Shown here in pieces: positions 1 through 8,792 of a stretch of 64,000 bases of DNA. The number at the start of each line of letters is the position of its first letter. Positions within the stretch are counted from its first letter, which is position 1. Origin of the DNA: Streptomyces sp. CB02058 (GTDB lineage: Bacteria; Actinomycetota; Actinomycetes; Streptomycetales; Streptomycetaceae); the NCBI RefSeq assembly GCF_001905505.1, contig NZ_LIPG01000003.1:1178001-1242000 (forward strand), in the 5' to 3' direction. Both the position numbers and the translations under genes were made by a program. The notes beneath the pieces are model-generated. The model was not told the origin of the DNA and ran no database searches. It saw only the letters and a list, made by a program, of their open reading frames with translations.

Positions 1-1794
1 GGCGGACCCCTCGGCGAGGTCAACGACTGGATCATCGGCAACCGCGACAGCCACCCGCTCTTCCTCTACTTCTTCGGCCACATCAGCAACGCCGTCGTCC
101 TGTCCGTGCGCGGCGTCTACCTGGCGCTCCTCGCCCTCGGCTGGGCCGGAGTCACCGCCCTCGCCGCGCTCGTCGCCTGGCGCACGGCCGGATGGCGCCT
201 CGCACTGACCGCGGGACTGTCCTTCCTGGCCTGCGGACTGCTCGGCATGTGGGTGCCGACCATGCAGACGCTCGCCCTGATGGTCGTCGCGGTCCTCGCC
301 TCCGTGCTGCTGGGCCTGCTCCTCGGGCTCGCCGCGGGCCTCTCGGACCGTACGTTCCGCGTCCTGCGCCCCGTCCTGGACACCATGCAGGTGCTGCCCG
401 CCTTCGCCTATCTGCTGCCCGTCGTGCTGGTCTTCGGCATCGGCGTGCCCGGCGCGGTCCTCGCCACCGTCGTCTACGCGGCTCCGCCGATGGCCCGGCT
501 CACCGCACTCGGACTGCGCGGCGCCGACGCGGGCGTCATGGAGGCCGTCACCTCGCTCGGCGCGACCGGACGGCAGCGCCTTCTGAGCGCCCGGCTGCCG
601 CTGGCCCGCAAGGAACTCCTCCTCGGCCTCAACCAGACCATCATGATGGCGCTGTCCATGGCCGTCATCGCCTCCGTCATCGGCGCCGGCGGCCTCGGCG
701 ACCGCGTGTACCAGGCGCTCTCCTCCGTCGACGTCGGAGCCGCGCTCGCCGCGGGCATCCCCATCGTGCTGCTCGCCGTCGTCCTGGACCGTACGACCGA
801 GGCGGCCGGCCGGAAGATCGGCACGGAACCCACCGGCCCCACCGCCCTGCGCGGGGCACGCGGCTGGGCCCTCGCCGCCCTGACCGCCGCGGCCGTCGCC
901 GTCGTGGGCCGCTTCACCGGAGGCCGCGTCTGGCCCGACGGCGGTGTCCTCGCCATCGCGGGCCCGGTCAACACCGCCAAGGACTGGATGGTCGACCACC
1001 TCTACACCGGCATCCCCGTCATCGGCGGAACCGCCGACTGGGCGGCCCACTTCACCAACTGGATCCTCAACCCGCTGCGCGACGGGCTGCAGGGGCTGCC
1101 CTGGTGGTCCGTGCTGCTGATCGTCGCCGCGCTCGCCTGGACGATCGGCACATGGCGCACCGCGCTCACCGCCGTGCTCGCCATGGCGGCCATCGGGGTC
1201 CTCGGCGTCTGGGACGTGTCGATGGACACCCTCAGCCAGGTCCTCGCCGCCGTCGCCGTCACCCTCGTCCTGGGCTTCGCCATCGCCGTCGGCGCCGCGC
1301 GCAGCCGCCGCCTCGAACGGCTGCTGCGGCCCGTCCTGGACGTCTTCCAGACCATGCCGCAGTTCGTCTACCTCATCCCGGTCGTCGCCCTCTTCGGTGT
1401 CGGCCGCGCCCCCGCCGCCGCCGCGGCGGTCGTCTACGCGCTGCCCGCCGTCGTCCGCATCACGACCCAGGGCCTGCGGGGCGTCGACCCCGCCGCGATG
1501 GAATGCGCCCGCTCGCTCGGCGCCACCAGCGGCCAGCAACTGCGCCAGGTCCAGCTCCCGCTGGCCAGGCCCGCCCTGCTGCTCGCCGTCAACCAGGGCG
1601 TCGTGCTGGTCCTCGCGGTCGTCATCATCGGCGGTCTCGTCGGCTCCGGGGCGCTCGGCTACGACGTCGTGTTCGGCCTGGCCCAGGGCGACCTGGCCAC
1701 CGGGCTCGTCGCGGGCGCCGCCATCGTCTGCCTGGGGCTGATGCTGGACCGGGTCACCCAGCCCACCGCCCGCCGCCAGCGGAAGGAGAGCTGA
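1..1794 (+). CDS. proW: Glycine betaine/proline ABC transporter permease, two fused permease domains (5' end outside window)
   Basis: The reading frame is open from base 1, so the start lies upstream. This inner-membrane subunit imports compatible solutes. The protein holds two complete permease domains in tandem. Each carries the cytoplasmic EAA loop that docks on the ATPase, with core MEAVTSLGATG at about base 538 and MECARSLGATS at about base 1498. The two halves are joined by membrane segments around bases 840-1200. Most ProW/OpuAB proteins have one such domain and act as dimers, so this is a fused dimer. The stop is one base before the binding-protein start, so the two are co-transcribed. 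The ATPase gene is presumably upstream, off-window. Confidence 0.9.
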   Translation, partial: GGPLGEVNDWIIGNRDSHPLFLYFFGHISNAVVLSVRGVYLALLALGWAGVTALAALVAWRTAGWRLALTAGLSFLACGLLGMWVPTMQTLALMVVAVLASVLLGLLLGLAAGLSDRTFRVLRPVLDTMQVLPAFAYLLPVVLVFGIGVPGAVLATVVYAAPPMARLTALGLRGADAGVMEAVTSLGATGRQRLLSARLPLARKELLLGLNQTIMMALSMAVIASVIGAGGLGDRVYQALSSVDVGAALAAGIPIVLLAVVLDRTTEAAGRKIGTEPTGPTALRGARGWALAALTAAAVAVVGRFTGGRVWPDGGVLAIAGPVNTAKDWMVDHLYTGIPVIGGTADWAAHFTNWILNPLRDGLQGLPWWSVLLIVAALAWTIGTWRTALTAVLAMAAIGVLGVWDVSMDTLSQVLAAVAVTLVLGFAIAVGAARSRRLERLLRPVLDVFQTMPQFVYLIPVVALFGVGRAPAAAAAVVYALPAVVRITTQGLRGVDPAAMECARSLGATSGQQLRQVQLPLARPALLLAVNQGVVLVLAVVIIGGLVGSGALGYDVVFGLAQGDLATGLVAGAAIVCLGLMLDRVTQPTARRQRKES

Positions 1795-1795
1795 C

Positions 1796-2785
1796 ATGGC
1801 TCGCACCCGTACCCGCGCCCGCGCTCGTCTGCGGACCTCCGCGATCGTCGCCTCCTCGGCCGCCCTGCTGACCGTCACCGGCTGCGGCGCGGCGGACATG
1901 ACCAAGCAGGCCTCCCCGTTCGCCGCCCCCGCGGACATCAGGACCGTCACGCTCTCCGTGCAGTCCTGGGTCGGCGCGCAGGCCAATGTGGCCGTCGCCC
2001 AGAAGATCCTGGAGGACGAACTCGGCTACCGCGTCGACCTGGTCCAGACGGACGAGGTTCCCGCCTGGGACGCCCTCAGCCAGGGCAGGGTGGACGCCAT
2101 CCTGGAGGACTGGGGCCACCCCGACCAGGAGAAGCTGTACGTCCAGGACAAGAAGACCATCGTCTCCGGGGGCGACCTCGGCGTCACGGGCCACATCGGC
2201 TGGTACGTCCCCAAGTACTGGGCGGACGAGCACCCGGACGTCACGAACTGGAAGAACCTCGACAAGTACGCGGACGAGCTGCGCACCCCGGAGAGCGGCG
2301 ACAAGGGCCAGCTGATGGACGGTTCGCCGTCCTACGTCACCAACGACAAGGCCCTGGTCAAGAATCTCGGCCTCGACTACACGGTCGTGTTCGCCGGCTC
2401 CGAGGCCGCGCAGATCACCCAGATGCAGCAGTTCGCCAAGGAGAAGAAGCCCTTCCTCAGCTACTGGTACCAGCCGCAGTGGCTGTTCAACGAGGTGCCG
2501 ATGGTCGAGGTGAAGCTCCCCGAGTACTCCGAGGCGTGCGCGGCCAAGGCCCCGGCCGACATCGACTGCGCGTACCCGACGACCCCGCTCCAGAAGTACC
2601 TCAACGCGGGCTTCGCGAAGCGCGGCGGGGACGCGGCCGCGTTCCTGAAGAAGTTCCACTGGTCGGAGAAGGACCAGAACGAGGTCTCCGAGCTGATCGC
2701 CTCCGAGCGGCTGACGCCCGACGAGGCGGCGGGGCGCTGGATCCAGAAGCACTCCGACACCTGGAAGAAGTGGCTGGACCGGTGA
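1796..2785 (+). CDS. proX: Glycine betaine/proline-binding lipoprotein of the ABC importer
   Basis: Extracytoplasmic solute-binding protein (OpuAC/ProX family, 329 aa) that delivers quaternary amines to the permease just upstream. The N-terminus has a run of Arg residues, a hydrophobic stretch and a lipobox ending LTVTGC, so it should be lipid-anchored at the Cys near residue 30. The mature part keeps family features such as VQSWVGAQANVAV near the N-terminus and several Trp residues (for example SYWYQPQWLF) of the kind that form the aromatic cage for trimethylammonium groups. Specificity for betaine, choline or proline cannot be read with certainty. A hairpin follows the stop. Confidence 0.9.
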   Translation: MARTRTRARARLRTSAIVASSAALLTVTGCGAADMTKQASPFAAPADIRTVTLSVQSWVGAQANVAVAQKILEDELGYRVDLVQTDEVPAWDALSQGRVDAILEDWGHPDQEKLYVQDKKTIVSGGDLGVTGHIGWYVPKYWADEHPDVTNWKNLDKYADELRTPESGDKGQLMDGSPSYVTNDKALVKNLGLDYTVVFAGSEAAQITQMQQFAKEKKPFLSYWYQPQWLFNEVPMVEVKLPEYSEACAAKAPADIDCAYPTTPLQKYLNAGFAKRGGDAAAFLKKFHWSEKDQNEVSELIASERLTPDEAAGRWIQKHSDTWKKWLDR

Positions 2786-2815
2786 TCTGATCCGGGGCCC
2801 GGCCCCGTCCCGTTC

Positions 2816-2847
2816 TCAGCCGCCGCGGCACCGGTCGCGGCGGCTGA
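2816..2847 (+). terminator. Hairpin terminator after proX
   Basis: A 12-bp perfect stem (TCAGCCGCCGCG with its complement) closes an 8-base loop about 30 bases after the proX stop. There is no T-tract, as is usual for Streptomyces terminators. Confidence 0.6.
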
Positions 2848-3025
2848 CGGCGTTCCGGGCCACGCGTGGCCGCGCCTCGCCGTCGCGCGGCCTCCGGGGG
2901 CACCCGCTCCGCCATGACGCTCGTGCCGGCACCGTGAGCGTCGCGGCGGCGGGCCGGGCCGATGAGTTTCCGGGGCGCGGAGAGTCTGCCCTGGCAGAGA
3001 CCGCGGTCCACCGAGGGAGGAAGCC

Positions 3026-3649
3026 GTGAAGGATGTCTGGCCGATGGTCCACGCGGAGCGTGCGGCGCTCATCGGTGATCTCGAACGCCTCGATGCCGAG
3101 CGGTGGGACGAGCCCTCGCTCTGCGCGGGATGGACCGTGCACGACGTCGTCGCCCACCTGGTCGACACGGCCCGGACGACCCGCCCGGGATTCCTGATCG
3201 GCCTCGCCCGGGCGCGGTTCGACTTCGATCGCCAGAACGCCCGCGGTGTCGAGCGCGAACGCGGCGCGTCGCCGGGGGAGACGCTGGAGCGGCTGCGGCG
3301 GGTGGTTTCGCGCACCTCGACCCCGCCGGCGCCCCTCGACAGCAGGCTCGTGGAGGAGATCGTGCACGGTGAGGACATCCGCCGGCCGCTGGGGCTCGCC
3401 CGCTCCTACCCGCAGGAGGCCGTCGTCCGGTCGCTCCGCCTGCAGGCCCGGACGTCGGCCTCCTTCGGCGGGGCCGAGGAACTCGTCGCACGCGTACGCC
3501 TGACCGCCGAGGATGCCGATCTGTCGATCGGTGAAGGCCCGGAGGTGTCAGGGCCCGCGCTCTCGCTGCTCCTGGCCGTCTCCCGTCGGCGGGTGGCCCT
3601 GGACGACCTGGAAGGGGAGGGCGTCACCGCTCTGGCCGCGGCTCTCTGA
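3026..3649 (+). CDS. Maleylpyruvate isomerase/DinB-like mycothiol-dependent family protein
   Basis: A 207-aa protein of the actinobacterial DinB-like group (N-terminal domain of mycothiol-dependent maleylpyruvate isomerases). The N-terminal helix pattern includes ERAALIGDLERL, then WDEPSLCAGWTVHDVVAHLVDTA, where the Trp-Thr-Val and His residues mark the usual metal-binding helix. A C-terminal segment (LLLAVSRRRVALDDLEGEG) resembles the SCP2-like tail of these proteins. Members act as thiol-dependent S-transferases or isomerases, but the substrate is unknown. A strong GAGGAAG ribosome site precedes the ATG. It converges on the ltrA-like gene with a 30-base gap. Confidence 0.75.
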   Translation: MKDVWPMVHAERAALIGDLERLDAERWDEPSLCAGWTVHDVVAHLVDTARTTRPGFLIGLARARFDFDRQNARGVERERGASPGETLERLRRVVSRTSTPPAPLDSRLVEEIVHGEDIRRPLGLARSYPQEAVVRSLRLQARTSASFGGAEELVARVRLTAEDADLSIGEGPEVSGPALSLLLAVSRRRVALDDLEGEGVTALAAAL

Positions 3650-3679
3650 CGCCCCCACCGGCCGTCCGGCGGACCCGCC

Positions 3680-4870
3680 TCAGGCTGTCGACGGATCCGC
3701 CCCGCCCCGTGCCCGCGATGCCACCACGAGCGTCGCCGCGACGAGCAGTGCGGCGAGGATGCCGGTGGCCAGGACCGGGACCGGAGTGAACGTCATCGCC
3801 AGTACGCCGAGGACCACCACGGGGTGGATGAGGTCGTTCCGGCTGCGGAGCTCCTCCGCCCGGTGGTGCAGCAGCCACACCAGGGTGATGAAGACGGCCA
3901 CCGGGACGGTGAAGGCCGCCGCGGCGGCACGGTCGGAGAGGTGGCCGTGACCGGTGGTGTGGGCGACGTTGACCGCCAGCCCGGCGCCGACCGCGGCGGC
4001 CGAGGCGAAGACGGCGTAGTGGCCGTAGCCCCAGAGGATCGCCGACCTGAGGCTGTCGAGCCGCTGCGGGGCGTTCTGCGCGAAGTAGAGCCACCACAGG
4101 GCGAAGACGGTGAGTACTCCGCCGACGACCAGGGTCGCGATGTCGCCGAGCGCCGTCTCGTCGTCGAGGGCCGTACGGACGGCCGCGGTCGCCGCGGTCA
4201 TGGTCTCGCCGAGGACGATGAGGGTGAACAGGCCGTACCGCTCGGCGATGTGGTGCGGGTGCCAGGTGGTCATGGCGGCACTCTCGGCCCAGACGGGTAC
4301 GGCGAGTTCGGCCACCACCAGGACCGCGAACAGCGGCAGGCCCCAGTCCTCGGGCAGCGCGAGGCGGGCCACCCAGCCGACCTGCACGATCAGGATGCCG
4401 ACGGCGTACCGCACGCAGGAGCGCCGCCGTTCGGGGTCGGAGCGGGCGGCGCGCAGCCACTGCGTCACCATGGCGAGCCGCATGACGACGTAACCCCACG
4501 TGATGACGGTGAAGTCCTCGTGCTGGAGGGCGTCGGCCGCTCCGGCGGCCAGGATGAGCGCACCGGTGATCTGGACCAGCGTCAGGAGCCGGTAGGGCAC
4601 GTCGTCCGTGTCGTAGGCGGAGGCGAACCAGGTGAAGTTCATCCAGGCCCACCAGATCGCGAAGAACACCATCGCGTAGCCGAGGACCCCGTGGCCGATG
4701 TGTCCCTCGGCGAGTTCGTGCTCGAAGGCGGATGATGCCTGGGCGACGGCGGTGACGAAGCACAGGTCGAAGAACAGCTCCAGCGCCGTCGCCGTGCGGT
4801 GTTCCTCGCCGGCGAGGCGGGCGACCATCGGCCGGTGCCATGCGCCGACGGCGGAGTGTGACTGACTCAT
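3680..4870 (-). CDS. ltrA: Low-temperature requirement protein A (LtrA) family membrane protein
   Basis: A 396-aa polytopic membrane protein. The LtrA signature is visible near the N-terminus (ALELFFDLCFVTAVAQ, then FFAIWWAWMNFTWFASAYDTDD). About ten to twelve hydrophobic segments follow through the whole length, including VLGETMTAATAAVRTALDDE in the middle. The family is named from a Listeria mutant that grows poorly in the cold. Its biochemical role is not established. It is a single gene between convergent and same-strand neighbours, with no partner that suggests a function. Confidence 0.85.
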   Translation of the reverse strand: MSQSHSAVGAWHRPMVARLAGEEHRTATALELFFDLCFVTAVAQASSAFEHELAEGHIGHGVLGYAMVFFAIWWAWMNFTWFASAYDTDDVPYRLLTLVQITGALILAAGAADALQHEDFTVITWGYVVMRLAMVTQWLRAARSDPERRRSCVRYAVGILIVQVGWVARLALPEDWGLPLFAVLVVAELAVPVWAESAAMTTWHPHHIAERYGLFTLIVLGETMTAATAAVRTALDDETALGDIATLVVGGVLTVFALWWLYFAQNAPQRLDSLRSAILWGYGHYAVFASAAAVGAGLAVNVAHTTGHGHLSDRAAAAAFTVPVAVFITLVWLLHHRAEELRSRNDLIHPVVVLGVLAMTFTPVPVLATGILAALLVAATLVVASRARGGADPSTA

Positions 4871-5077
4871 GCGTACCCGGTTTCAGCTGGGGGAGGGGCG
4901 GTGCGGCCCCGGCCGGTCCCGAGGACGGCGGGGCGCCCGCCGCGGCCGGTCCCGGAGGCGGGCCGCCCGGCGGACACCGTCACGTTACGAGCGGGCCCGG
5001 AGTGCGCGCAACGCCGACAGGCCCGTTTCCGCTGCTCACAGCCGTACCGCCCCGGTGCGAGGACGGCGGCGCGGGGT

Positions 5078-6178
5078 TCAGAACGACGTGATGACGACCC
5101 GGGCCACTTCGGGGTCCCGTGCCGCCGCGTAACCGGCGTCGATCTCGTCCAGGGCGATCCGCCGGGAGACGAGGCCGTCGAGGTTCAGGCGGCCCTGGAG
5201 GTACAGGTCCGCGTAACGGGGGATGTCCCGCCGGGGGTTCCCCGATCCCATGATCACGCCCTGGATGCTCTTCTGCTCCAGCAGCAGCCGGGGCAGCGAC
5301 AGTTTCAGCTCTCCGCCGCCGCCCGCCAGGCCGACGATGTACACCCCGCCCCCGCGGGCCGTCATGCGCAGCGCCTGTTCCGTCGTCGCCGCCACACCGA
5401 CGATGTCGAAGGCGTGCCGCACCCCGCCCCCGGTCAGTTCGCGGACGGCCGCGACGGCGTCCACGGCGGCGGAGTTGACCACGTCCGTCGCGCCGAAGTC
5501 GCGCGCCCGCCGGAGGGTGCCGTCCTGCACGTCGACCGCGACGACGCGGGAAGCCCCCGCGAGCCTCGCCGCGGCGACCGCGTTGAGCCCGACGCCCCCG
5601 GCGCCGATGACCGCCACGGTCTCACCCGCCCGGACGCGCGCGCCGTTGAGGACGGATCCCGCACCGGTCAGCACTCCGCACCCCAGGAGGGCGGCGGGCG
5701 CGAACGGCAGCCGGCGCGGGACGGCGGTCAGCTGGTTCTCGTGGACGAGGGCCTGCTGGGCGAAGGCGCCCAGCCCCATCCCCTGGGTGACGGGCAGACC
5801 CGCACGGCTGAGCCGGGGGCCGTCCTTCGCGGGGTCGCGCAGCGTGGCCCCCTGGTTCGCGCACTGGTACGCCCTGCCGTCGAGGCATGCCGGGCAGGTG
5901 CCGCACCACTGGACGAGGCAGCCCACGACATGGTCCCCGACGGAGAAGGAACCGGTGTGCGGGCCGACGGCGACGACGACACCCGCGAGTTCATGGCCCA
6001 GGACCACCGGCGGGGGAAAGCCCGCGAACGCGTGGGTGGCGAAGGTGAGATCGGTGTGGCAGAGACCGGACGCCCTCACCTCCACCAGCACCTCGCGGCC
6101 CTGCGGCTTCGCGATGTCGACGTCCTGCACGACGAATCCGCTGCCCAGCGCGTCCACCACCGCGGCTCTCACTCGCAC
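5078..6178 (-). CDS. Zinc-dependent alcohol dehydrogenase (MDR superfamily)
   Basis: A 366-aa medium-chain dehydrogenase that should oxidise an alcohol (or reduce an aldehyde) with NAD(P). Catalytic zinc ligands are Cys40 and the GHE His62. The structural zinc knuckle is complete (WCGTCPAC with a fourth Cys at about 106), as in class I/III enzymes. The Rossmann loop reads GAGGVG. Members of this group in actinobacteria may use NAD or mycofactocin-linked cofactors, and the sequence alone does not decide. The GTG start at 6178 could instead be the in-frame GTG two codons later; both have GGAG/AGGGA-like sites. Confidence 0.88.
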   Translation of the reverse strand: MRVRAAVVDALGSGFVVQDVDIAKPQGREVLVEVRASGLCHTDLTFATHAFAGFPPPVVLGHELAGVVVAVGPHTGSFSVGDHVVGCLVQWCGTCPACLDGRAYQCANQGATLRDPAKDGPRLSRAGLPVTQGMGLGAFAQQALVHENQLTAVPRRLPFAPAALLGCGVLTGAGSVLNGARVRAGETVAVIGAGGVGLNAVAAARLAGASRVVAVDVQDGTLRRARDFGATDVVNSAAVDAVAAVRELTGGGVRHAFDIVGVAATTEQALRMTARGGGVYIVGLAGGGGELKLSLPRLLLEQKSIQGVIMGSGNPRRDIPRYADLYLQGRLNLDGLVSRRIALDEIDAGYAAARDPEVARVVITSF

Positions 6179-6211
6179 TCCCTCTCCGTCGGTCCCGCCG
6201 CCCCGTCCGGC

Positions 6212-6679
6212 TCAGACGCGGTCGAGGTAGAAGTAGTAGAAGGGGCCGTCCGGGCCGGTGCCCTTGCGGTTCATGATTCCCATGAGGGTGCGCTCGTCGA
6301 CCGCCTTGAAGTGGTCGAAGACCGGCTGGCCGTCGTAGACCATGGTGGCCGTCGACTCACCCCGGAACTCGATCATCCACAGGCTCGCCTCGCCCTTGCC
6401 CAGTTCGGTGTCGCTGTACAGCGTGCCGTCCTCGCCGCGCACGATCAGCGGCTTGGCGTCGGCGGCGGAGACGAACGTCTTGCCGTACCAACCGGCCTTC
6501 TGCAGGAACCCGTTGAGCGGGTGCCCGGTGTCGAACTCGCCGCCCCGCCACTCACCGAGGATCTCCTCGACGCGGATGGTCGGCAACACGGCCCAGACGG
6601 ACTCGAGTTCCTCGACCGGGACGGCGGTTTCCTTGGCGCGCAGGACGGCGAACAGGGTCCGCGCCTCATCGATGCCCAT
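6212..6679 (-). CDS. DUF4334 domain protein with GXWXG motif
   Basis: A 155-aa cytoplasmic protein. The defining GXWXG motif is at residues 42-46 (GEWRG), followed by a DTGHPLNGFL segment. The C-terminal half (residues about 75-155) matches the DUF4334 pattern, with RGEDGTLYSD, MIEFRGESTATMVYDGQPVFDHF and FYYFYLDRV. No reaction is established for this family; a beta-barrel ligand-binding fold is assumed. It lies 33 bases upstream of the alcohol dehydrogenase on the same strand, so the two are probably co-transcribed. The ATG is preceded by GAGGAGGGAA. Confidence 0.75.
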   Translation of the reverse strand: MGIDEARTLFAVLRAKETAVPVEELESVWAVLPTIRVEEILGEWRGGEFDTGHPLNGFLQKAGWYGKTFVSAADAKPLIVRGEDGTLYSDTELGKGEASLWMIEFRGESTATMVYDGQPVFDHFKAVDERTLMGIMNRKGTGPDGPFYYFYLDRV

Positions 6680-6701
6680 CGGCTTCCCTCCTCAGCAGCA
6701 T

Positions 6702-6734
6702 GAAACAAGCATCCGAAGTATGTATCACTGTTTC
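6702..6734 (-). promoter_or_regulatory. Candidate operator upstream of the DUF4334/ADH unit
   Basis: An AT-rich patch in GC-rich surroundings, bounded by GAAACA and TGTTTC arms with a CAT-N7-ATG inner dyad. It lies 23 bases upstream of the DUF4334 start. It resembles a repressor operator, but no regulator gene is adjacent. Confidence 0.25.
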
Positions 6735-6802
6735 GTGCAGGGCCAGAGGGCGGACGGCGGTGAGTGGCGGGAGGAGCCGTCGGCCGTCCCGGCAGGGGCA
6801 GG

Positions 6803-8695
6803 TCAGCCCAAGGGCCGGGCCGCCTCCTGGGAGGCCGGCTTCTCGAACTGGGTCCGGTGCAGCTCCTCGTAGCGCCCGCCGATGGCCAGCAGCTCCTCGT
6901 GCGTGCCCCGTTCGACCACCCTGCCGTCCTCGACGACCAGGATCAGATCGGCCGCCCGTACGGTGGACAGCCGGTGGGCGATCACCAGGGCCGTGCGGCC
7001 CTCCAGGGCCTCGGTCAGCGCCTCCTGCACGGCGGCCTCCGACGTGGAGTCCAGGTGCGCGGTCGCCTCGTCCAGGATCACCACCCGCTGACGGGCCAGC
7101 AGGAGGCGTGCGATGGTGAGCCGTTGGCGCTCCCCGCCGGAGAGACGGTAGCCGCGCTCGCCGACCACGGTGTCCAGCCCCTCGGGCAGCGACGCCACCA
7201 GGCCGTCCAGGCGGGAGCGGCGCAGCGCGTCCCAGATCTCCTCCTCGGTGGCCTCCGGCCGTGCGAGCAGCAGATTGGCGCGCACCGACTCGTGGAAGAG
7301 GTGCCCGTCCTGGGTGACCATGCCGAGCGTCGCCCTGATGGAGTCGGCCGTCAGGTCGCGTACGTCGACCCCGCCCAGCCGTACGGTGCCGGAGTCGGCG
7401 TCGTACAGCCGGGGGAGGAGCTGTGCGATCGTCGACTTGCCCGCTCCCGAGGAGCCCACGAGCGCGATCATCCGGCCGGGTTCCGCCGTGAACGAGACGT
7501 CGTGCAGCACCTGTGTGCCGCCGCCCGCGTCGAGCGTGGCGACCTCTTCGAGCGAGGCGAGGGAGACCTTGTCGGCGGAGGGGTAGCCGAAGGACACCCC
7601 GTCGAACTCGACGGACACCGGTCCCTCCGGTACCTCGCGGGCGTCCGTCCTCTCCGCGATCAGCGGCTTCAGGTCGAGGATCTCGAAGACCCGCTCGAAG
7701 CTGACCAGGGCGCTCATCACCTCGACCCGGGCGCCGGCCAGGGCCGTCAGCGGGGCGTAGAGCCGGGTGAGGAGCAGCGCCAGGGCGACGACCGCGCCCG
7801 GCTCAAGGCTGCCGCGCAGCGCGTAGTACCCGCCCAGGCCGTAGACCAGCGCGAGGGCGAGCGCCGACACCAGCGTGAGCGCCGTGACGAAGGTGGACTG
7901 CAGCATCGCCGTACGGACACCGATGTCGCGGACCCGGCCCGCGCGGGCGGCGAACTCGGCGGACTCGTCGGCGGGGCGCCCGAAGAGCTTGACGAGCGTC
8001 GCGCCCGGGGCCGAGAAACGCTCGGTCATCCGGGTGCCCATCGTGGCGTTGTGAGCCGCCGCCTCCCGCTGGAGCCCCGCCATCCGGGTGCCCATCCGGC
8101 GGGCGGGGACGACGAACACCGGCAGCAGCACGAGGGCGAGCAGGGTGATCTGCCACGAGATGGTGAGCATCACGGCCATGGTCAGCAGCAGGGTGACGAG
8201 ATTGGAGACCACCCCGGAGAGGGTGTTGCTGAACGCCCGCTGGGCGCCGATCACATCGTTGTTGAGGCGGCTGACCAGCGCGCCGGTCCTGGTACGGGTG
8301 AAGAAGGCGACCGGCATCCGCTGGACATGGTCGAAGACGGTGGTCCGGAGATCGAGGATCAGCCCCTCACCGAGCGTGGCCGACAGCCATCTGGTGAGGA
8401 GCCCGAGTCCCGCCTCCACCACGGCGATCAGCGCGATGAGCAGGGCGATCCGGGCGACCGTGCCGGCGTCGTCGCCCCGCACGATCGCGTCGACCACCCG
8501 GCCCGCCAGCACCGGAGTCGCCACGGCCAGCAGGGCGGTGACCATGCTCAGCAGCAGGAAGCGGCCGATCCGGGCCCGGTGCGGCCGGGCGAACGCCCCG
8601 ATGCGGCGCAGGGTGGCCCTGGAGAAGGGCCTGCGGTCCTCCTGCGCGTTCATCGTGCTGTGCAGCGAATGCCACGCGGTGACTTCCATGTCCAT
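6803..8695 (-). CDS. ABC exporter, fused membrane and ATPase domains, SoxR-controlled
   Basis: A 630-aa half-transporter of the multidrug/lipid exporter type, acting as a homodimer in the cytoplasmic membrane. The first ~350 residues hold six membrane helices. The ATPase has Walker A GSSGAGKST (about residue 415), signature LSGGERQRL (about 518), Walker B VVILDEA (about 536) and the switch His in VIAHRLSTV (about 573). The ATG is preceded by TGGAGG. The promoter carries a near-perfect SoxR box with 19-bp spacing. In S. coelicolor a SoxR-controlled ABC transporter (SCO7008/EcaD) is known; this may be its counterpart, exporting redox-active compounds. Confidence 0.9.
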   Translation of the reverse strand: MDMEVTAWHSLHSTMNAQEDRRPFSRATLRRIGAFARPHRARIGRFLLLSMVTALLAVATPVLAGRVVDAIVRGDDAGTVARIALLIALIAVVEAGLGLLTRWLSATLGEGLILDLRTTVFDHVQRMPVAFFTRTRTGALVSRLNNDVIGAQRAFSNTLSGVVSNLVTLLLTMAVMLTISWQITLLALVLLPVFVVPARRMGTRMAGLQREAAAHNATMGTRMTERFSAPGATLVKLFGRPADESAEFAARAGRVRDIGVRTAMLQSTFVTALTLVSALALALVYGLGGYYALRGSLEPGAVVALALLLTRLYAPLTALAGARVEVMSALVSFERVFEILDLKPLIAERTDAREVPEGPVSVEFDGVSFGYPSADKVSLASLEEVATLDAGGGTQVLHDVSFTAEPGRMIALVGSSGAGKSTIAQLLPRLYDADSGTVRLGGVDVRDLTADSIRATLGMVTQDGHLFHESVRANLLLARPEATEEEIWDALRRSRLDGLVASLPEGLDTVVGERGYRLSGGERQRLTIARLLLARQRVVILDEATAHLDSTSEAAVQEALTEALEGRTALVIAHRLSTVRAADLILVVEDGRVVERGTHEELLAIGGRYEELHRTQFEKPASQEAARPLG

Positions 8696-8729
8696 GCGGG
8701 TGCCTCCAGGAGCGGTGGGTACGCACGGA

Positions 8730-8760
8730 ACGCTAGGACCTCAAGCAAAGTTGAGGTCAA
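8730..8760 (-). promoter_or_regulatory. SoxR-box promoter of the ABC exporter
   Basis: On the minus strand, a -35 TTGACC and a -10 TAGCGT are separated by 19 bases. The spacer holds the 18-bp box CCTCAAGCAAAGTTGAGG (8739-8756), a dyad matching the SoxR pattern CCTCAA-N6-TTGAGG. A 19-bp spacer is the hallmark of MerR/SoxR-activated promoters. No soxR gene is in the window, so control would be in trans. Confidence 0.85.
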
Positions 8761-8792
8761 GGGTTCCCCGCCGCTGTCACCCGACCGTGCGC

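Noticed and set aside
2786..3025. Possible small gene between proX and the DinB-like gene
   Set aside because: No frame has a ribosome site plus plausible codon use; the stretch is explained by a terminator and leader.
4901..6703. 600-codon plus-strand frame over the dehydrogenase
   Set aside because: Shadow of the minus-strand ADH and DUF4334 genes, whose motifs are clear.
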